Assembly (NCBI GenBank): GCA_024227975.1
Contig: JAAETV010000117.1
Span: 1-7,274 of the forward strand
DNA from: Actinomycetes bacterium
GTDB taxonomy: Bacteria; Actinomycetota; Acidimicrobiia; Acidimicrobiales; SZUA-35
Length of the DNA: 7,274 bases
Direction of reading: 5' to 3'
Part shown: piece by piece, positions 4,958-7,274 of the stretch
How positions within the stretch are numbered: the first letter of the stretch is position 1
Layout of the letters: each line of letters begins with the position of its first letter
The notes under the pieces: generated by a model
Told to the model about the DNA's origin: nothing
Databases searched by the model: none
Seen by the model: only the letters and a program-made list of their open reading frames with translations
Translations under genes and position numbers: made by a program

Positions 4958-7274
4958 CTACACGGGCTGATCTTCACCCTCCTCATTGGAGGTGGTCTCG
5001 GCTGATGTGACCCAGTCCGGCACTGGACTGGCGACGATCTTGGACTCGAGCAGGTCATTGATGGTGGCGGGTTCGTATCCGAGCTCAGTGAGAATCTCAC
5101 GCGTGTGCTCACCAATGTATGGACCGACCTCCAGCGGAGCTTCGCCCTCGAAACGGAGGGGCCGCCCTGCGGAACGGACCTCACCGAAGTACGGGTGTTC
5201 AAAGCCCCAAGCGATGCCGGCTTCGGCGAATAGGGAGCGGTCAAAGCCCCGCATGAAGGGTGGCGCGACAGGGACGAGCTGAAGCGATGACGGGTGGGTC
5301 GGTTCGCAGCTCAGCGGCACCAGTCTTTGGGCCATCGCCGCCTCGACGACATCATCGGTGGCAGCCCCATCCAAACCGAGCCAGTCGAGGATCTCCTTCC
5401 GATTCTCGGCGACGACCACGGTGTGGCCGCCCTCGGTTGGATAGATGCCGTGCAATGGGTCCGATCGGAAGGGATCGAGCGACAGCTCCTTCCCCTCACC
5501 GTCAGCGGCCACATGGCCGGCAAGCAGATGGAGAGCCACCCCGGCTTGGATCACCGATGCCCTACCCCCGTTCCCCGTCAGCTGACGGCGAAGTAGGAGG
5601 GTGACTGCGGACAGGGCCCCAACGAAGCCAGCCCCGAAGTCGTTGAGTGAGACCGTGAAACAGACCGGCTTGTCCGCCAACGCTCCCTGGAGCTGCATCT
5701 GGCCACTGAGGGCCTGGATGAGGGGGTCGAAGCTGGGCCGGCCTGCGAGCCGTGGTACGTCGCCGTACCCTTCGATGTTGACGGTGACAACACCAGGGTT
5801 GAGCCCGACCAGTCGCTCGTAGTCGAGGCCCAATCGCTCAGCCACTCCCGGCCGGAATGCGGTGACTACGACATCGGCGCCTTCGAGCAGGGTGTCGACC
5901 ACCGCTCGACCATCGGGGTGCTGGAGGTCAACCGCGAGGCCCCGCTTCCCGCGATTGATACTGATACACGACAGCCCGCTGGAGCGGAGACCTTCTCCCT
6001 CCGGTGGCTCTATCTTGATCACGTCGGCGCCGAGGTCAGCGAGAAGGGTGGAGCACAGGGGGCCGGCGAGGTAGCTACCGAAGTCCACAACAACCATGCC
6101 CTCCAGCGGGCCCTGGGTGCCTGCCCGTCTTCTCGCCGCCTTTTGTCCGCCCACGACCTCCGAGGGAGGCGGATCCCATTCCAGATCGGTGAGCTCGAAG
6201 TGGGGGTGGGGCGCCGGGGTTGGTTCGATCTCGCTCTGCCTCCAGCCGTCGATCGTGGCCGGGAACCTGGGGAGACGGACATCGGCGGCTGGAATGAGCA
6301 GCTCGTTGCGGCTCACGATGTCACTCTCCAGAAACTCTCCCAACGACTGCACCGGCTGAGCAGGAACGTCGAACTCCTCGAAGACCGCCATCCATTCGGC
6401 AACGGTTCGTGAGGCGATCCGTGGGGTGATCGCGGCCTCCTGCACTGGTTGGTGGTGTATGGCGACGCCCCATGGGGCGTACCGGAACCGCTCGTCGACC
6501 ACCAGGTGCTCCAAACCAAGCGACAAGCAGAACCGAGCGTAGAAGTCGGGATTGGTGCAGGTGACGCACAGCCAGCCGTCACTGGCCCGATAGCAGCGGT
6601 AGGCCTGATTGAGACCAAGCGGTGTCGGCACCCGGACCGCAGACCCAGCCTCAGTCGGGCGCTGCTGGGTGGCGCCCACAATCCCCTGCAGAAAGGCCGC
6701 GACACCGACGAGTGATACAACCGGGTGTCGCGTCCCATGTCCGCGGGCATCGCTCAGCAGGCCTGCCGTTGCCCCCAGTGCGCCAAGCATGCCACTGAAC
6801 ACTCCGAGGACCGGGAACATGTAGCGGCTCGGACCTTCATGATGGCCCGGCTGACACGCCATCAGACCCGTCGCCGCTGCGATCGCGTCTTCGTCGGTCA
6901 CCATGCGACCTCCACCGGGTGGGCTCAGGGCCTCGAGGCGACAAACCACGGCGTGGCCGTTCGTCACATCATCGAGATCGACCCCGTGGTCATGGAGTCG
7001 GCGCTGCCACACCTCGTCAACGATCGCGATGTCCACCTCGGCCAGGAGCTTGGCCAATCGGGTGCCCTTCCGAAGGTCGGCTGGATCCGCTATCACTGCC
7101 CGCTTCGATCGGTTCCAGGCCCCGAAGTCGGCTCTGGCCCTCCCCGGGTCACCCCCTCGGCACTCGACCTTCATCACGTCGGCACCCAGATCGGCGAGAT
7201 ACGACGCAGCACTGGGTCCCGCCACCCTCTCCGCCAACTCCAGAACACGGAAGCCGAGCAGTGGAGGGCCAGCA
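4958..7274 (-). CDS. Tandem-domain class III (CaiB/BaiF) CoA-transferase, 5' end outside window
   Basis: Class III CoA-transferases move CoA between acids through an aspartyl anhydride. The frame is open to the right edge, and the 12 codons before the TTG at 7237 read GPPLLGFRVLEL-like, a typical family N-terminus, so the start is just beyond the window. Counting from that TTG as residue 1, there are 759 residues in two homologous halves. Domain 1 (to about 340) has YLADLGADVMKVE and WNRSKRA, and a well-kept small subdomain (YRCYRASDGWLCV, AEWMAVFEEFDVP). Domain 2 (about 375-735) has LLADLGADVIKIE, INRGKRGLAVDL, FRPGVAERLGLDY and the catalytic region LNDFGAGFVGAL with D533. Domain 1 aligns GVFSG where domain 2 has DFGAG, so G145 replaces the catalytic Asp, and its FRPG segment is lost. 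Domain 2 in turn has an unusual small subdomain. It heads the dehydrogenase-thioesterase cluster. The architecture resembles DddD, a double CoA-transferase, but no DMSP function is claimed. Confidence 0.92.
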   Translation of the reverse strand, partial: AGPPLLGFRVLELAERVAGPSAASYLADLGADVMKVECRGGDPGRARADFGAWNRSKRAVIADPADLRKGTRLAKLLAEVDIAIVDEVWQRRLHDHGVDLDDVTNGHAVVCRLEALSPPGGGRMVTDEDAIAAATGLMACQPGHHEGPSRYMFPVLGVFSGMLGALGATAGLLSDARGHGTRHPVVSLVGVAAFLQGIVGATQQRPTEAGSAVRVPTPLGLNQAYRCYRASDGWLCVTCTNPDFYARFCLSLGLEHLVVDERFRYAPWGVAIHHQPVQEAAITPRIASRTVAEWMAVFEEFDVPAQPVQSLGEFLESDIVSRNELLIPAADVRLPRFPATIDGWRQSEIEPTPAPHPHFELTDLEWDPPPSEVVGGQKAARRRAGTQGPLEGMVVVDFGSYLAGPLCSTLLADLGADVIKIEPPEGEGLRSSGLSCISINRGKRGLAVDLQHPDGRAVVDTLLEGADVVVTAFRPGVAERLGLDYERLVGLNPGVVTVNIEGYGDVPRLAGRPSFDPLIQALSGQMQLQGALADKPVCFTVSLNDFGAGFVGALSAVTLLLRRQLTGNGGRASVIQAGVALHLLAGHVAADGEGKELSLDPFRSDPLHGIYPTEGGHTVVVAENRKEILDWLGLDGAATDDVVEAAMAQRLVPLSCEPTHPSSLQLVPVAPPFMRGFDRSLFAEAGIAWGFEHPYFGEVRSAGRPLRFEGEAPLEVGPYIGEHTREILTELGYEPATINDLLESKIVASPVPDWVTSAETTSNEEGEDQPV

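Noticed and set aside
4037..5005. Long plus-strand open frame of 322 codons opposite the alcohol dehydrogenase
   Set aside because: It mirrors the dehydrogenase, with its clear zinc and Rossmann motifs, and shows no recognisable domain; open antisense frames are expected in GC-rich coding DNA.
5918..6412. Plus-strand open frame of 164 codons inside the CoA-transferase
   Set aside because: It is antisense to conserved CoA-transferase sequence and has no ribosome site or domain of its own.
7235..7237. TTG at 7237 as the start of the CoA-transferase
   Set aside because: The frame is open upstream and the preceding residues (GFRVLEL) match the conserved family N-terminus, so the gene extends past the window edge.
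1..7274. Search for CRISPR arrays, tRNAs, rRNAs, insertion sequences and direct repeats
   Set aside because: No spaced direct repeats, cloverleaf-like sequences, transposase motifs or terminal repeats were seen by eye on either strand.

Overview
The window is a GC-rich, densely coding stretch of bacterial chromosome. The best guess is an actinobacterium (Actinomycetota), possibly a deep-branching, uncultured-type lineage such as Acidimicrobiia. The evidence is gene order and family (hisI directly followed by trpE; a GroES paralogue ending in TGLYL), GTG and TTG codons at or near gene starts, and start-proximal TAGSST hexamers that resemble actinobacterial leaderless promoters. Taxonomy is inferred; no rRNA or other marker is present. 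I see no mobile element, tRNA, rRNA or CRISPR array, and no gene-free stretch longer than about 120 bases.

Left block (1-1762, minus strand): reading leftwards, a GroES-family co-chaperonin paralogue with an acidic N-terminal extension, then hisI (histidine pathway), then the first 282 codons of trpE (tryptophan pathway), which runs off the left edge. The hisI stop and trpE start overlap as GTGA, so these two are very likely co-transcribed and translationally coupled.

Middle block (1761-3250, plus strand): an alpha/beta hydrolase of the HPHP...GxSxG type and a cysteine-free protein with two carboxymuconolactone-decarboxylase-like (CMD) domains. The hydrolase and GroES gene diverge from almost the same base pair. 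A perfect 16-bp palindrome, GAGACGCTAGCGTCTC, lies between their plausible starts and carries a TAGCGT hexamer on each strand.

Right block (3271-7274, minus strand): reading leftwards, a tandem class III (CaiB/BaiF) CoA-transferase whose 5' end is beyond the right edge, a possible 23-codon leader ORF, a zinc-dependent medium-chain alcohol dehydrogenase, and a PaaI-type hotdog thioesterase. The set suggests a catabolic route in which an acid is activated by CoA transfer, an alcohol is oxidised, and a CoA thioester is released by hydrolysis. The substrate cannot be read from the sequence. The CoA-transferase is asymmetric: its first domain has lost the catalytic Asp and its second has kept it.

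Genes that appear to start transcripts (hisI, GroES paralogue, hydrolase, CMD protein) have TAGSST 6-8 bases before the start and poor or no Shine-Dalgarno. Genes inside operons (trpE, alcohol dehydrogenase, thioesterase) have clear purine-rich ribosome binding sites. Nothing in the window is clearly a new defence or mobile system; the most interesting items are the symmetric divergent promoter and the asymmetric double CoA-transferase.
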